64,000 nt of DNA from positions 248,001-312,000 of the forward strand of contig RBKR01000008.1 in NCBI GenBank assembly GCA_004835665.1, given 5' to 3'. Under the pieces are notes generated by a model. That model had not been told where the DNA came from, made no database searches, and was given only the letters and a program-made list of their open reading frames with translations. Shown one piece after another: positions 35,257 through 46,078 of this stretch. The DNA comes from Phoma sp. XZ068 (lineage: Eukaryota > Ascomycota > Dothideomycetes > Pleosporales > Didymellaceae). Numbering within the stretch: the first letter of the stretch is position 1; each line of letters starts with the position of its first letter. The position numbers were made by a program, and so were the translations under genes.

Positions 35257-35890
35257 GTTGAATATGTTCTCGAACTGAACTGTGGCTGCGCCTGCATAAA
35301 ATTAGTCTGTTTGAGAAATTCACAAGTGGAATGACTGATAGCGATCGTTGGCGATGGCCGTGTAGCTGCGCGGCACGCTGGCAATAAATATCGAGAGCAA
35401 CACCGCCCACACCCGATTAGGGCGCGCCTTTCACTTGAGTTGTATGGTGGCAACGCGTGAGGGGAATATTCATGTACATAGTGGACATGCGATTTTGCAT
35501 ATTCAGATTTGGTGTTACTAGAAGGCTTACAATGGACTGATGCAAAGACCTAGTGCAACTTCGCCACAACCCTTGCACAGGGGAACGTACCAACAATATC
35601 TCAATGTGTGCTAGGCTTCAAGTTCCAACTGCCTCATGAACTATCGTATCCGCAGTAGAAGGAATCCTTGACCGCAAGCGCAGTGAGCAGGCTAATAAAT
35701 GTCCAGAGTCAGGCGTTGGCCTTGTATATCTCCTTACAATATTTACTCCAATCTTACATATATCGGGGATGTACCACTGTGATCGAAAGTGATATTTCTG
35801 ATCGTACGAATAGAAGGTCTGGCAAGGCTGACACTACCTAAAGGCGTGCTAAGACTCCGCATTCGAACAATAATCTAGCAAGGCTCTCGT

Positions 35891-36674
35891 CTACTGCATG
35901 AAAGCCCGGTACATCCCACATGAACGCTTCGAGACTGTCACTTCGATCATACTGTGTCGCGCTTTAATCTTATCAATGAAATCATCCACACATTGCGTTC
36001 TGCCCTGTTTGGTCCTCGATTCTACACTCTCCTCCGAAGTAGTTCCCTGAAGCCGCAGTGGATCCAAAGGCGAGTATTCCATGTCAACCCCAAGTTCCAG
36101 GTATTGCAGACTTTCGAAAGAGTTTAAGAAGGATGGTCGCTCAGCTTGAAGCGGCATCCAAGGAGGCTGTTCGAGAGAGACTGAGTTCGTCGACTGACAA
36201 CAGTCCTCGAAGCAAAATTGCAGGGTGATTGATAACTGCAGGCGACGGACCTGGTCCATCGCAATGGGTTTTGGGCAAAGGGAAACTTTACTGTACCGAA
36301 ATCTGGTAAAATAGAATGTTTTTGAATGATAAGGGGGTTCTTGAGCCACCCTGTATATATCACGACACACAGCTAAGAGTGCGTGTGCATGTTTCCGGCA
36401 CGTTGCCGTTGAGGTAATTACGCATGCTTGTTGCTTGTATTCAGCAAATGGGAGGTATGTGAGTGTCTGGTCGCACAGCATAAGCTTGCAGATATCAAGT
36501 CTGATCTCTGTCGGTAGGCGGAGAATTGGCGACTGGATTTGATTTTCCTTCGCACTGCACAAATTTACAACCAGGTACACGAATATTAATGGATTGCTGA
36601 CACTTACATCAACCTTACCAATTGAACGATTCGATGACTCGCTGCATTGTTTTCAAGTCCAAGTGCTTGGTCAT
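35891..36674 (-). CDS. 2EXR/F-box-like protein
   Basis: Exons 36674-36619 and 36554-35891, intron 64 bp (GTAAGG...GTGCAG), give 239 residues. The spliced start reads MTKHLDLKTMQRVIESFN and joins CAKENQIQSPILRLPTEIRL. The domain opening SPILRLPTEIRLDICKLMLC and the later HALLAVCRDIYRVAQEPPYH are the two conserved parts of the 2EXR/F-box-like family. The start could also be the ATG at 36647. It lies about 630 bp upstream of a second family member on the same strand, but the two are too different to be a recent tandem copy. Confidence 0.65.
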
Positions 36675-37477
36675 CCATCTCAGAAAGGGTGGCCGACATA
36701 CGTAAAGTTTGAGAAATTCCTGCTCCAAATAAGGTCTTTGTCCCTCCAAGGGAGGTGGGTGATGTTTATACTCATTATTCACAACTATTGGGACCATAAA
36801 CTATCGGGACATCAATACACGACCCAATCAGTGACTCTCAATGGTGGTTCCTGGATTGAACCAAAACAGGCGCAAACATTCTGATTGGCTCCACTGTCAT
36901 CTAAAATGCAGCAAGCAGGTTCATCAAGAAACAACCAGTAGAGATGTAGAAACGCATCTAGCATTATACAAAATACGAGCCCTCAGGGTATACACGATTG
37001 TAGCATCACCCTTGATTTAGGATGGTGTACAGTAAACCAAGGGGAAAGCTTCAGGCATCATGCAATGAGCCGAATGCTGGCCCGGCTCTCATGTACGGTG
37101 AAAGTAACCTCTCCAATGGAATCCTATGATGATTGAGTTCAGTCAACCTCATGCAGTGCCGACGGTCGCGAATTATGAGAGTGAAAGCGATGTCAAACGA
37201 CGCGGTCGAGGTTGAGCAAGCGTGATTGGCTTGCCAAAGACACGCTATCTTTTAGCGCGAGTCGAACCATATATGGAGCGATCCGCGGTCCAGAGATCGA
37301 TGACGGATGCAAGTCTGCGGCTTATTTTGTCTGACTTTGGCGTTTGACAAGCACATGGTATGCACATTCCTATGATGACGAATATTGTGGAGCGGTAATG
37401 ATGCTCAGTTCCTCTATATCTTCCACTCTCCTTCCTCAGACTGTCAGATATTTGTGAGCATTCCATGAGCCATCAAG

Positions 37478-39087
37478 ATGTCTCGCAATAACGAGCAGAC
37501 GCCACTGCTCCAAGAGAGATGGAGCGAGGAAGGAGAGGACCGGACAGTAAGAATCTGTGTATCTCGTGTGAGCGAAAACTGAAGCCACTGATACTCAACA
37601 GCTTCTTCGAATCGAGGACCTTCCCAAAGAAGACAACCCAAGAGAATGGACCAGATGGAACAAGATGGCTAACGTGGTTGTCATCGCATGCATGTCAAGT
37701 CTGTATCACCAAGTTATTTCTAGTAATACGTATTAATTGATTACAGTTCTGAGCCCCCTTGTCAGTAGCATGTTCACCCCAGGTATTGCCCAGATTGCCA
37801 AAGATCTCAACACCACCACAACCGCCGTTATTGGTACAACAACCGGATACGTTGTCATGTTAGGTATCGGTCCACTCATACTAGCGCCTCTCTCTGAGAC
37901 GTTCGGCCGCCGCAATATTTACCTTACCTGCTTCTCCATTTTCGCCCTTCTACAGATTCCAACCGGTTTCTCGCCAAACATAGAATTCCTCATCGCTATA
38001 CGAAGCGTTACAGGCTTCTTTGGGAGCGTAGGTGTGGCAAATGGAGGTGGGACAATCTCAGGTAAAACATTCTACACGTAAAAACGACCTGTAGCGGCTG
38101 ACAAGCTAACAGACATGTTCATTCCGAGCGATCGAGCTGGTGTTTTCGGATGGTACTTGCTAGGTCCACTACTAGGGCCAACGATAGGCCCATTATTAGG
38201 CGGCGTGATTGTACAAGAGCTTGGATGGCGGTGGACATACTGGATCATGGCCATCGTCTCTATTGTAAACACAGCAGTAGGCTATTTTCTGTTGAGAGAA
38301 ACGTACGTGCCACGCATTTTGAGCCTAAAGAAAGTCGAGTTTGAACGCGATGCGGCCCGGTCCGATGGAGCCAGGTATTCGTACGAAGGTGAAGACACTC
38401 GCCCGCTGCGTCAAAAAATCTTGCACTCTTTGAAGCGCCCTCCAAAGATCTTCGCTCAGCCCATCGTTGCAACTATGGCTGTATATCAGGCCCTCATCTT
38501 CGGCACAACGTTCAGCATCTATACCAACATGCAGAAGATACTCTGAGCTCTACGGCTTCGACACTGAGCACGTTGGACTTCTCTATCTCGGACCTGGCCT
38601 TGGGTTTCTCTTCGCCGTGTTCTTTCTGGTACCCAGGATTGATACTGTATATAAAAGCCTCACTGCAAAAAACGGTGAGAAGGCCAAACCAGAGTACCGT
38701 CTGCCACTCGCCAACATTGGCGCAGTTCTCATTCCGATATCACTGTTCTGGTTCGCGTGGACGGTAGAGATGCACGCACATTGGTTTGCATCCATCTCCG
38801 CGACCTTCTTTTACGGCATCGGTCAGGTCATGATCTTAAATTGCACGCAGAACTACTACATCGACAGCTTTGAGAAGTATGCAGCAAGTGCTATTGCAGC
38901 AGGCACTGTATTCAGGAGTCTTGTGGGTGGCGTTGTGCCCTTGGCCGCGCCGGGATTGTTTGAAAAGCTGGGTTATGGATGGGGTATCAGTGTGTTTGCT
39001 TTCATTGGGTTGGTGTTGGCGCCTGCTCCGGTACTCTTCTTCATCTTCGGCGAGAAGATACGCGACAGCTTTCCAGTGACCTTGTAA
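37478..39087 (+). pseudogene. MFS transporter (DHA1-like) with an apparent frameshift
   Basis: Exons 37478-37546, 37602-37698, 37747-38061 and 38113 onward; introns 55, 48 and 51 bp. The first exons encode MSRNNEQTPLLQERWSEEG and join the MFS core: SMFTPGIAQIAKDLNTTTTA, the loop-2 motif LAPLSETFGRRNIYL, GPLLGPTIGPLLGGVIVQEL and GWRWTYWIMAIVSI. At about 38533-38547 the frame breaks: reading 1 ends YTNMQKIL-stop, while the frame one base ahead continues ELYGFDTEHVGLLYLGPGLG to the normal C terminus at 39087. Both sides are well conserved, and no GT...AG pair repairs the break. The gene is either recently inactivated or carries a base error in the assembly. Family members are drug/polyamine-type proton antiporters in the plasma membrane. 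Confidence 0.75.
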
Positions 39088-39391
39088 AAGCTGGAAGGGC
39101 GACAAACATAATACCAACATTGCCTCATGAGCTTCGAAACGTGTTGCATCTTCCTACGATCTTCTCTGGACAAGTGGATCGTAATCCACACTCAACAAAA
39201 CAAAAACAAGCAAGAAACACAAAGCATCGAGTTGAAAACCGCTCACGTACAATCTTGTTACACGTACTAAATGCTGCATGGCCATACTCAAAAGAAAATC
39301 AAAAGTCTCTACAGCCTTCCATCCTGAGAGAGATATACTTCTCACAGCTCCCTCCAACATCTCCCCTCGACCACGTCTCATGATCTCCATC

Positions 39392-41409
39392 TCAACTAGC
39401 ATAGTCATACATCCTCCTCTCCATCACTCCACCTCTTCCTTCCCTTACCCTCAACGTTGGCATTGTCCACGTGCCGTTTGTGGCACCCCCAGCTCCACCA
39501 GTCGCCGCCGGCAATCCCGTTCCCAGACTTGCAGTTGGATCACCTTCAACCGTCTCACTTGGGAGTCCCATCTCAACAAGAGCCTGATCCCACAATGCCA
39601 TCGCAGCGACCTGCTCTGAAGCAATAGTTCCGGCGATAGCGATGATCTCGGCTGCGGTCATAGATCCAGCGTTCATCGGCTCAGATTCAAAGGTTTCCTG
39701 AGGGACATCGCCAGAGGATGTTTCGGAAGCGGAGGCAGATGCCATTGTGCAAAGCGTGTTTGAGCAAGAGGAATGGGGAAGACTAGTGATTGAAACAGTG
39801 TTAGAGCCGGAAACGCGAGTAGATGCTCCCGAGAGGGGAACGCTGCCGGAAGGTGCAGATGTCGGCTTGGAGCCTGGCGCTTGGGTGCTGACAGGTAGGT
39901 TGGTCTGGGAAGCAGCTGGAGGCGGAGCTGATGCACTGGCTGGTGGGGGTGCTTGCGAGCTAGGAGGTGGAGGCGGCGCTGCAGCACTTGTCTTGGGCGG
40001 CGGTGGTGCTTCTGTCTTGGGTGGTGGCGGCGGTGGTGCTTCTGTCTTGGGAGGTGGTGGAGGAGGTGCTTCAGTCTTAGGTGGCGGCGGCGGAGGTGCT
40101 TCGGTCTTAGGTGGCGGCGGTGGTGGTGCTTCTGTCTTAGGTGGTTTGTTCGATCCTCCTGATCCTCCTTTTCCTCCTTTCTTCGCTGCCGCTTCCACCT
40201 GGAATTCTTCATCCCTAACTACGTTGGCAGCCTTTGCGGAAGGGGTGGTCAGACTACTAGGGTCTTCGGGGTTCCCTGTGCTCCACAGCCATTTATCATA
40301 GTACATGGCTAAGGACCAGTAGAGAATGTTTTCAATGTTGCGAGATGATTCGGCGACGTTCTTTCCGCCTTTCTGTTTGGCAAGGTTGACAGCACCCTTG
40401 AACCCGTATGCAGTCCCCCCAGACTTCGACCCCTTTTTTCCAGAGAACTTGTTGAAGTCGGGATCAAAGAGCTCGGTGCGCATAAACTCGTGAAACCATT
40501 TCGCTCCAATTCTCAGTCCGAACGCCGAAATATGGAAGGGCATGGTTTCGTCTTTCTTGCCGTTGTAGGTTTTAAAAGTACTAGGCAACTTTGTTTTAGA
40601 AATATCCCAAAGTTGAGGCTGATTGTCGTTCTCGAGTTGATGCTGCTGCGTAAAATATGGCTCGCAAAAAGTAACCCTACAGATATAGTCAGCGACCTTG
40701 AGTCCTTGCTGCAGCTAATGTCGTTGAGTTAATACCTTTCCGGACCCTTCTCACGAGTTGTCCCTGACAACTTCTTGTTCATCGTTGTGCTGACTGCAGG
40801 CTTCTTACCAGCGCATGGCTTATCACCCTTGACACTGACCCATCGTTTCCGGTCCATATCATAAAAATACTTAGATCCCTTGCCCGGTGGAACAGTGGGC
40901 TTGGGCGCAGCTGCCTTTGGAGGTCTTTCACTAAGCCAATCGTCGTTGCAATGGATGATCAGATTCGGTTTGCCAGGCTTGGTCATGCGACTGAGCGAGT
41001 CTCTTGTGACCTTGATAGCGGCGATGTGGTCCGCCGCCTCTTTCTTAAAATTAGGGTTCGGCGTACCATCGTCGTTCTTCGCCTTGATTTCGCCAAAGAG
41101 GACGCGGTAAGTTGCGATGATCTTGTCAAGCTCGTTTTTGCTGGCAGATGGCTTTTTAGCACCAGGAGCCTTGCTCTGGTACTCGAGTGCCTCAATGAGC
41201 GTGTCCAGGCTGTCTTTACCAGCCTTTGCTAGCTTGGGCTGAAGGTTGATACTTTTATCTATCAACTGCTTGGCGGTAAGCTTTCCATACCTCTTATTAC
41301 ACGATTCGTCGAATTTCAAAGCCCGCTTTGAGAGGTCGAAAGAGAAAGAATTGACACTGGTGGTGAGCAACAGTGCCACACAGAAAGTGTCTACACCAAA
41401 AAGCTTCAT
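39392..41409 (-). CDS. Secreted protein with a degenerate metallopeptidase-like domain and PPPPPPKTEA repeats
   Basis: Exons 41409-40736 and 40676-39392, intron 59 bp (GTATTA...TGTAG), give 652 residues. Residues 1-21 (MKLFGVDTFCVALLLTTSVN) form a signal peptide. The domain to about residue 360 resembles fungal secreted Lys-specific/aspzincin-type peptidase relatives: HCNDDW, FYDMDRKRW, VTFCEPYF and a late IENILYWSLAMYYDKW block. At the expected zinc-binding site it has H287-E-F-M-R291 in place of HExxH, so the second His is missing. From residue 405 to 452 a ten-residue unit PPPPPPKTEA repeats about five times, followed by Pro/Ser/Ala-rich linker. Enzyme activity is doubtful; a wall or surface role is inference. 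Confidence 0.75.
40000..40145 (-). repeat. In-frame 30-bp repeats encoding PPPPPPKTEA
   Basis: About five 30-bp units inside the secreted-protein gene. Units differ mainly at third codon positions, so the peptide is kept while the DNA drifts. Confidence 0.85.
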
Positions 41410-41650
41410 GTTGTTGAAGGAATGGACGACAGCTCCAGAGCCGCCTTAAAAATAAAAAGAAAAAGAGAGCCAGCTAATTGCTGTGAGATTTGCCGTGTTG
41501 AGAGAGCAGCATGTGCTACAAGATATACTTCAGCAATGCCATGGCGAAGACAAGGATCGGACACCCATCACAAACTTGCTGATGCACTATAGTGATCTCC
41601 GGTACTTGCCAAGTTTGTTCCAAAAGTACATCAGTAAGACGGAAGTTGCC

Positions 41651-41673
41651 TAAGCGGCGTAAGCGGCGTAAGC
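41651..41673. repeat. 9-bp tandem repeat TAAGCGGCG
   Basis: Two and a half perfect units in the intergenic DNA between the secreted-protein gene and the orphan gene. Confidence 0.75.
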
Positions 41674-41909
41674 ACAGTGCTTAGCATGTGTACTGACCGA
41701 ACTCCGCTCTAGGAGCACATGTGTTGAGACCCGTAGCTCCGAAGTCCGTTGAGTGCGGAGATCGCTTACTAAGTCACGGATACTTGTTCTTGTTGACATA
41801 GTTCTCTGCTAATAACTTTTCAGCCTCTATAATTGGGATGAAGAACAGCTACATGGCTGATGACAAACCACAAGAGTCTCCATGGAAAGGCTCGGCCATT
41901 TCAGACACC

Positions 41910-43704
41910 TTAGAAGCCACAATCCCAATCGCTATCATAGTCTTCATCACCCGCATCCTCCTGCCTCGGTGGTGTATCATTGACTGGAGGCGCCAAATAA
42001 AGCTTCTCCAGTTTGTAATCCCCAGATTCAACACAGGCACATACCATGTCCAACGCGTGCGCCATATAACCGGTCCAGGTGAAGCTATGAGCCATGAAGT
42101 TCCTCAACCACGCTGCGCGCTGCTCGGATCCGTCCCACGCAAGAAATAGGAGACAGGATGAAGGACGATTATCAGAGTCAGTCCAGACTGGATCTTCCGC
42201 ATACACAACCGGGTCTTCATCTACACCTCCGGACCAGGAAGACGACATCGTGCTGGCGGGTATGAGTCTGGTAGAAAGGATTGCACGGGGCGAGACCCTT
42301 ACTTGATGAGAGCAAAAGGTTGACGCAGGAAAACTTCCTTCTCTGTCGGCGCCAGATCTTGGGCGAATGTGAACTCAACAATCTCAAGTATCTTATCCAT
42401 TTCTTGCCATGATTCACAGTCAGGCGTTAGGCGTTGCTGTTCCCACTGCAACCTCGGCAATCCGACTTCATCTCTGGTCCATGACCAGTCTAAAGTACAC
42501 GCGTGAGTTTTGACGTTATCATCTGAATGCACAGTGGCTGTGTGGTTTTGTGACCATTGCGTAAGGTCGGATTTCTTGTTCCATACTGTCGTCAAGGTCA
42601 ATGAGACCCTCAAGGAACAGAGCGAGCATACAGACCGCAAAGAAACCGAATAATCCTAACGCCATCGTCAAAGGGAGTCTTTCTCAAGATACTGAGTTCC
42701 CGTAGCCCTGCAGTCCCACTCTGCAGGCCAATTTTCTTCCTTAGGTCTTCTGTGAAGTTTTCCTCGTGTTGCATTCGGTATGCTAGATCTACTGACACAG
42801 AAACAACACACATAACGTACTCGTCAGGGGTTGTCGTTTCTACACTCGGCCGACGCTCTCGTTCTGGTAAGAATTTGTCTGCCATGTACAATGTTGCCAT
42901 CGGCCGGAACGACAAACTCATCGGGTAGGCCGCATCCGAATACTCTGACTCGTCAAACGATAGTACTCCATACTCCCATGGCTGCTTCTTCGTGAGCTCT
43001 GCGATATCGCGAGGCACCTCCACGTGAGGAGAGGTTGGATATGGGTCCTGTTCGCATTTTTGAAGCTTAACGGGGTATCTTTCCCATTTCAGCTCGCCAC
43101 GCGGGTCCTTCTCTGTGGAATTGGCGGTCTTGATGAGAGCAACGAATGCATGGTTAAAGCTGTTGCCCTGGTAAAGCTCCTCGAATTCCTTCCTCTCTTG
43201 TCGAGCCGTAAAGTCGTGCCGAATCAAGGATCCAGAAATCTTCGGCTCTTGCATCTCAAATTTCTTCTTCAAATCCCGTGTGAGCTTCACATCCCGAGCA
43301 TTTCTGGTCTCGGCACCAACGACATCGATAGTCCATTGGTTCGTCGAATCGAGCTCCTCATACGAGTTGTCGCCAAAGAAGAACACATAAGGAGCTTTTG
43401 TCATGTGATCACTCATAAAGCCAAACCCTGTTGTCTGATGGTAGAAGTTTTCGCGATCGTCCTTGGTCTCCCAGGCTAGCAATGTGGTTCAGCGACAAAG
43501 AAGCGCGTAGTGGTAAACGAACGTACACAGAAAGACCCACAGATCATGCTGACCGCTGAGGCGCGATCTGTGCGCACTTTTCAAACCAGGTTGATGCAAC
43601 ACATATTCAAGCGTCATGCGCCATTCCTTGCCGAGGATGGATGCTTCATCTTCAATGGTGGCGGCTGGTTCAAAGAACAGATAGATTATGTCTAAGAAGG
43701 GCAT
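41910..43704 (-). CDS. Four-exon orphan protein, unknown function
   Basis: Exons 43704-43527, 43475-42636, 42585-42303 and 42252-41910; introns 51, 50 and 50 bp (GTACGT...GCTAG, GTCTGT...GACAG, GTAAGG...GCCAG). They keep one frame for 547 residues, which no single ORF shows. The start MPFLDIIYLFFEPAATIEDE is the first ATG of the exon; an upstream exon is possible, since the frame is open to 43764. Visible blocks are WRMTLEYVLHQPGLKSAH, FGFMSDHMTKAPYVFFFGDN and FLAWDGSEQRAAWLRNFMAH. The C terminus is acidic (EDAGDEDYDSDWDCGF). I recognise no domain, signal peptide or clear membrane helix. An alternative frame across intron 2 would encode a hydrophobic run (GLFGFFAVCMLALFLEG), which I regard as chance. 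Confidence 0.6.
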
Positions 43705-43764
43705 ACCGCAGTCGCTTTTGCTCTGTTCAGATGCCAACCAGAGATTCGCTGCGTTAGTTGGCAC

Positions 43765-44454
43765 TTTAAAGCAAGTGGCTATTTGTGAGAACTTTAAAAG
43801 GCTATGGTGGGCGTGGAGGAGGATGTTCGGTCACCGACACGTTGCGATTGCTAACCGACTTCGGCCTTCCCGTGGGGCACAGCGCAAAGTTGCGAGCAAC
43901 ATGTCGATGAGGACTTGCATCACGTGTTGGACCCTAATATATTATGATAACTTCGTGACGACTCTTCGTTTGTTTCGTTTTCTGCTCGATGCGATTGGAG
44001 GATGTCAGGGCAGAACAAGGATCGATGACACCGGCTACCCGCAACCCTTCATCAAAAAAATTAGGTGATAGCCGCTTCAACAACGTGGAATTTTGAAGAA
44101 CTATGTCTCTACTTTGTCTTACAAAATAATGTAGTTCTTCTTCCTAATCATTCCAAATAGTAGATTTAAATTAATGTAGGCTTAAATACTAAGAATTATA
44201 TCATTTATAATCCTTAGGTAGTAGCAAATATGTTCATATGCTTACTTCATATTAGAATGATAATCGACCTCTATTTCTCTATGTGCTGCTCAATCACGAA
44301 TTGTTTATGAGGTCGCTCATGTTGTCAGAAATTGTCTAGGATTAATCGATTAGGATGCTGCAGACCTTGCAATCACGGTCCTAGAGTTGAGGCCTTAACT
44401 GCACCGTAACTTCAGTGTAAACGTTGCATGATTCTCTTATATCCTCCAAGACTA
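43765..44454. other. Gene-free stretch with an AT-rich core (about 44100-44450)
   Basis: The core is visibly richer in A and T than its flanks, with TAAT/ATTA-rich words and no ORF. This is what a RIP-mutated, eroded transposon remnant looks like in Pezizomycotina, but no terminal repeat or coding relic is visible. Confidence 0.4.
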
Positions 44455-45363
44455 TCACGTCATAAACACGTCCCCTTTCCAAACCGCGACCTTAATCTCC
44501 CAATCAAGTCCCCTCTCCTTGGTCTCCCCCTGTCGTCTCCTCAGCTCATCCACTGAATCATCCACGCCTACTTTCAAATGCGTCCGCATGGCCTCGCTCA
44601 CTTCTGCCTCTACTAGAACGCACACAACCCATGGCCCATTCCCATCCGCGCCCTCAGCAATGATGGGATGCATATCCGGTTGCGCATCGGGAATGTGGCG
44701 GTAAACGGTAGTATATATCGTCTCATCATCCGCATAATCGCTAGCCAAATGATTCACAACCTCGTCTCTGAGATCTGAGAGCTGTTTCGGTATCTCCTTT
44801 CCCGTTTCTGGCTCAGCGCTACCGGAAGTATACGTGAGCGTAACAAGCAAACTACTTGGCGCAGAAGGCGTCTTCCCCGCGGCGGACAACAAAGACACAG
44901 GAAGCGAATGGTATGACTTCACGCCTTTCCAGTCTGGCGCTGAAGCAACGTGTTCTTCGAAAATACCAAACTCTGCGTTGACGACATGCCACACCATTGG
45001 CTCGTCACCAAATTCATGCGGTCCGTCTATCACCGCTTTCTCGCCGGCGTTTACAGGTCGTGTGTTTTCGAGATCCAGACGCCGGCTGATGGCGTAGTAC
45101 TCGGGGGTTTTCCAGACGGAGATGTCGTCAGCGTGGATGGTGTAGAAGAGATCGCCCGCGGTGTTGGTATAACGGAGGGTGTGGCTGATGACGTCTTGGT
45201 TGCTGGTGGGAGTGCTGAGATTGAGGAGGTCGCGGAAGTGCATGATGGTCCAGCGCTTGAAAGTCGCTGCATTTAGCGGGGTACGAGAGTGAAGACTTGG
45301 TCGCACGATCATGGCTCCTGGGCGCTTGGTTGGGACATTGCTGGTAGGGATAGCATCGCCCAT
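44455..45363 (-). CDS. Conserved fungal protein of unknown function, paralogue A
   Basis: A single exon of 302 residues. It is a clear paralogue of the gene at 53569-54507. Shared blocks in order are RPGAMIVRPSLH, FKRWTIMHFRDLL, LRYTN, YTIHADDI, RRLDLENTRPVNAGEKAVI, EPMVWHVV, FGIFEE, GADGNGPWVVCVLVE and the C-terminal KVAVWKGDVFM. No signal peptide or membrane segment is seen. The opening R-P-G-x-x-I-V-R-P...F-K-R-W-T...H block is reminiscent of EthD/dimeric alpha-beta barrel proteins; this is a guess from pattern and no catalytic residue can be named. A TATATAAG box lies about 120 bp upstream. Confidence 0.7.
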   Translation of the reverse strand: MGDAIPTSNVPTKRPGAMIVRPSLHSRTPLNAATFKRWTIMHFRDLLNLSTPTSNQDVISHTLRYTNTAGDLFYTIHADDISVWKTPEYYAISRRLDLENTRPVNAGEKAVIDGPHEFGDEPMVWHVVNAEFGIFEEHVASAPDWKGVKSYHSLPVSLLSAAGKTPSAPSSLLVTLTYTSGSAEPETGKEIPKQLSDLRDEVVNHLASDYADDETIYTTVYRHIPDAQPDMHPIIAEGADGNGPWVVCVLVEAEVSEAMRTHLKVGVDDSVDELRRRQGETKERGLDWEIKVAVWKGDVFMT

Positions 45364-45480
45364 TCTGTATGCGTGTCAATGGATTGAAAGTCCGGACCAA
45401 GGTTCGAAAAGCTGAAATGTTGATGTGGCAGTGTTGTAGGTTATTACTTTGAAATTACACCAGATGACACCAAACTCGGG

Positions 45481-45488
45481 CTTATATA
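45481..45488 (-). promoter_or_regulatory. TATA box of paralogue A
   Basis: TATATAAG on the minus strand, about 120 bp upstream of the start codon at 45363. Paralogue B has the identical octamer 91 bp upstream of its start. Confidence 0.6.
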
Positions 45489-46078
45489 AAGCCTACCGGA
45501 CTACGATGTGGAGTTCCGTATGTGCATATACGAATGCAGTGAGATTGTCGATCGTCAGCCTTACCCGCGGGGAACGTGAAAGCGAGCACCCGACTAGCGC
45601 GGAAATCATTCTAGTTCTTACCTATACTAAGGGCATAGAAGAAATGAGTGGTGGCCGTTGCATTTCCGGTGTTTCGGCGCCGACGATCTCCAGGGCGATG
45701 TCCCGAGTGCAAGATCGACCAAGCACAATGAGTTGAATTCGCCGCCTTCCTTTCCACGTTAGGATGCCAGGTCGGCTGAAATACGTGATAACATACGAAT
45801 GATCGAGGCTATCTAGGTGGTATAAAAGCTAGGAACCAATGTAATGTTGATAAAACCCGATATTCCCCGTATGAGGCATTATGGGCTAATAAATGATGCA
45901 AGAAGAAGGCACTGTCGTAGCTTCCTAATTCCCCACGCCTGTAGCGTGTACGATATGCTCGCCCTCCCTCAAACGCCCATACAGCTTAAGAAAGAACGCA
46001 CGAACGGCGAGCCCTTAGAGGAGACCCATACATATTGAGTCCCTCCCACCTTTCCGATGCCGCCTCTTGGTGATACAC

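Noticed and set aside
38480..38538. An intron in the MFS gene to explain the frameshift
   Set aside because: The available GT...AG pairs are 54 or 57 bp, multiples of three, so the stop remains; they would also delete a conserved membrane segment.
42586..42660. Hydrophobic run GLFGFFAVCMLALFLEG in an alternative frame of the orphan gene
   Set aside because: Using that frame ends the protein within about 40 codons, while splicing the 50-bp intron keeps the frame open into exons 3 and 4.
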